From positions 283,121,276-283,185,275 of the forward strand of contig NC_134710.1 of NCBI RefSeq assembly GCF_043290135.1: a DNA stretch of 64,000 nt. The letters run 5' to 3'. A program made the position numbers and the translations under genes. Source of the DNA: Rhipicephalus microplus (taxonomy: Eukaryota; Arthropoda; Arachnida; Ixodida; Ixodidae). Below the pieces are notes generated by a model that did no database searches, was not told where the DNA came from, and worked only from the letters and a program-made list of their open reading frames with translations. This document shows positions 63,894 through 64,000 of the stretch, in pieces (position 1 is the stretch's first letter; every line of letters begins with the position of its first letter).

Positions 63894-64000
63894 TGTTATG
63901 GTTACTAAATAAAAGAAGTGTTGCAACGCCAGCGGTTGGTGAAGTGGAGGCAGAACAGCAGGTGCATGCGTTTTCTCTCTCAATTTGTTCCCTCTCCACA
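63894..64000 (+). repeat. LTR-like 3' end of unit C Gypsy, partial
   Basis: Begins TGTTATGG after a purine-rich stretch (GAGAACAAAAAATCCG), aligning with the starts of 23149 and 33905. Cut by the end of the window. Confidence 0.5.

Larger units (their letters stand above)
62230..64000 (+). mobile_element. Unit C Gypsy element, continues past the window
   Basis: Same truncated Gypsy as in A and B, without CR1. Gag, protease and RT N-terminus are followed by the jump to the LTR-like end starting at 63894. The uninterrupted GGCAAGGGCACCTGG (62711-62725) is the empty CR1-A site. Confidence 0.75.

Noticed and set aside
1..64000. tRNA genes, CRISPR arrays, bacterial operons, or a virus with an envelope gene
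   Set aside because: No cloverleaf-like sequences, regular repeat-spacer arrays, operon organisation or env-like ORF were seen. LTR elements here lack any env frame.

Overview
The window is a retrotransposon graveyard from an arthropod nuclear genome, most likely an ixodid tick. That assignment is inference. It rests on arthropod-type 28S rDNA at a classic insertion site, TRAF-type zinc-finger fragments of the kind expanded in ticks, and families of I-like, CR1-like and Gypsy elements whose proteins I recognise from ticks. I see no intact single-copy host gene, tRNA, CRISPR array or prokaryotic feature. Names used below: I-1 to I-6 are I-like non-LTR elements (ORF1 with CCHC knuckles; ORF2 with endonuclease, reverse transcriptase and RNase H). 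R1L is an R1-like element sitting at the R1 site of 28S rDNA. N7 is another RNase H-bearing non-LTR element. CR1-A and CR1-B are CR1-like. 'Gmr' is a young LTR element. Units A, B and C are three copies of one composite: scrambled 28S - MULE/ZSWIM-like fragment - TRAF-like fragment - 5'-truncated Gypsy.

Layout. 1-13155: three minus-strand I-like elements, each ending at its exact 5' terminus inside the next (I-1 in I-2 in I-3 in R1L-A). 13156-23470: R1L-A tail, then unit A, whose Gypsy gag is split by CR1-A. 23474-30741: I-4 (minus), split by CR1-B. 30742-34482: unit B. 34978-41080: I-5 (plus) with a 14-bp target duplication. 41180-42115: a possible CHHC zinc-finger pseudogene and unassigned sequence. 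42116-60605: a four-deep nest in which R1L-C contains N7 (42315-58778), which contains I-6 (46816-57674), which contains Gmr (52696-57644). The three inner insertions have target duplications of 12-13, 13 and 4 bp. 60606-64000: unit C, running off the end.

The coding capacity belongs to mobile elements. I-1 and I-6 are nearly intact (I-1 ORF2 has one homopolymer frameshift; I-6 has one nonsense codon in each ORF). Gmr has an open 834-codon frame and LTRs differing at only two of 722 positions by my reading, so it is very young. The other elements are decayed. The I-like copies share an almost invariant, hairpin-rich 5' UTR despite strongly diverged coding regions, and they look mosaic. The three composite units share the same rearranged order of 28S blocks, so they descend from one rearrangement that was later amplified.
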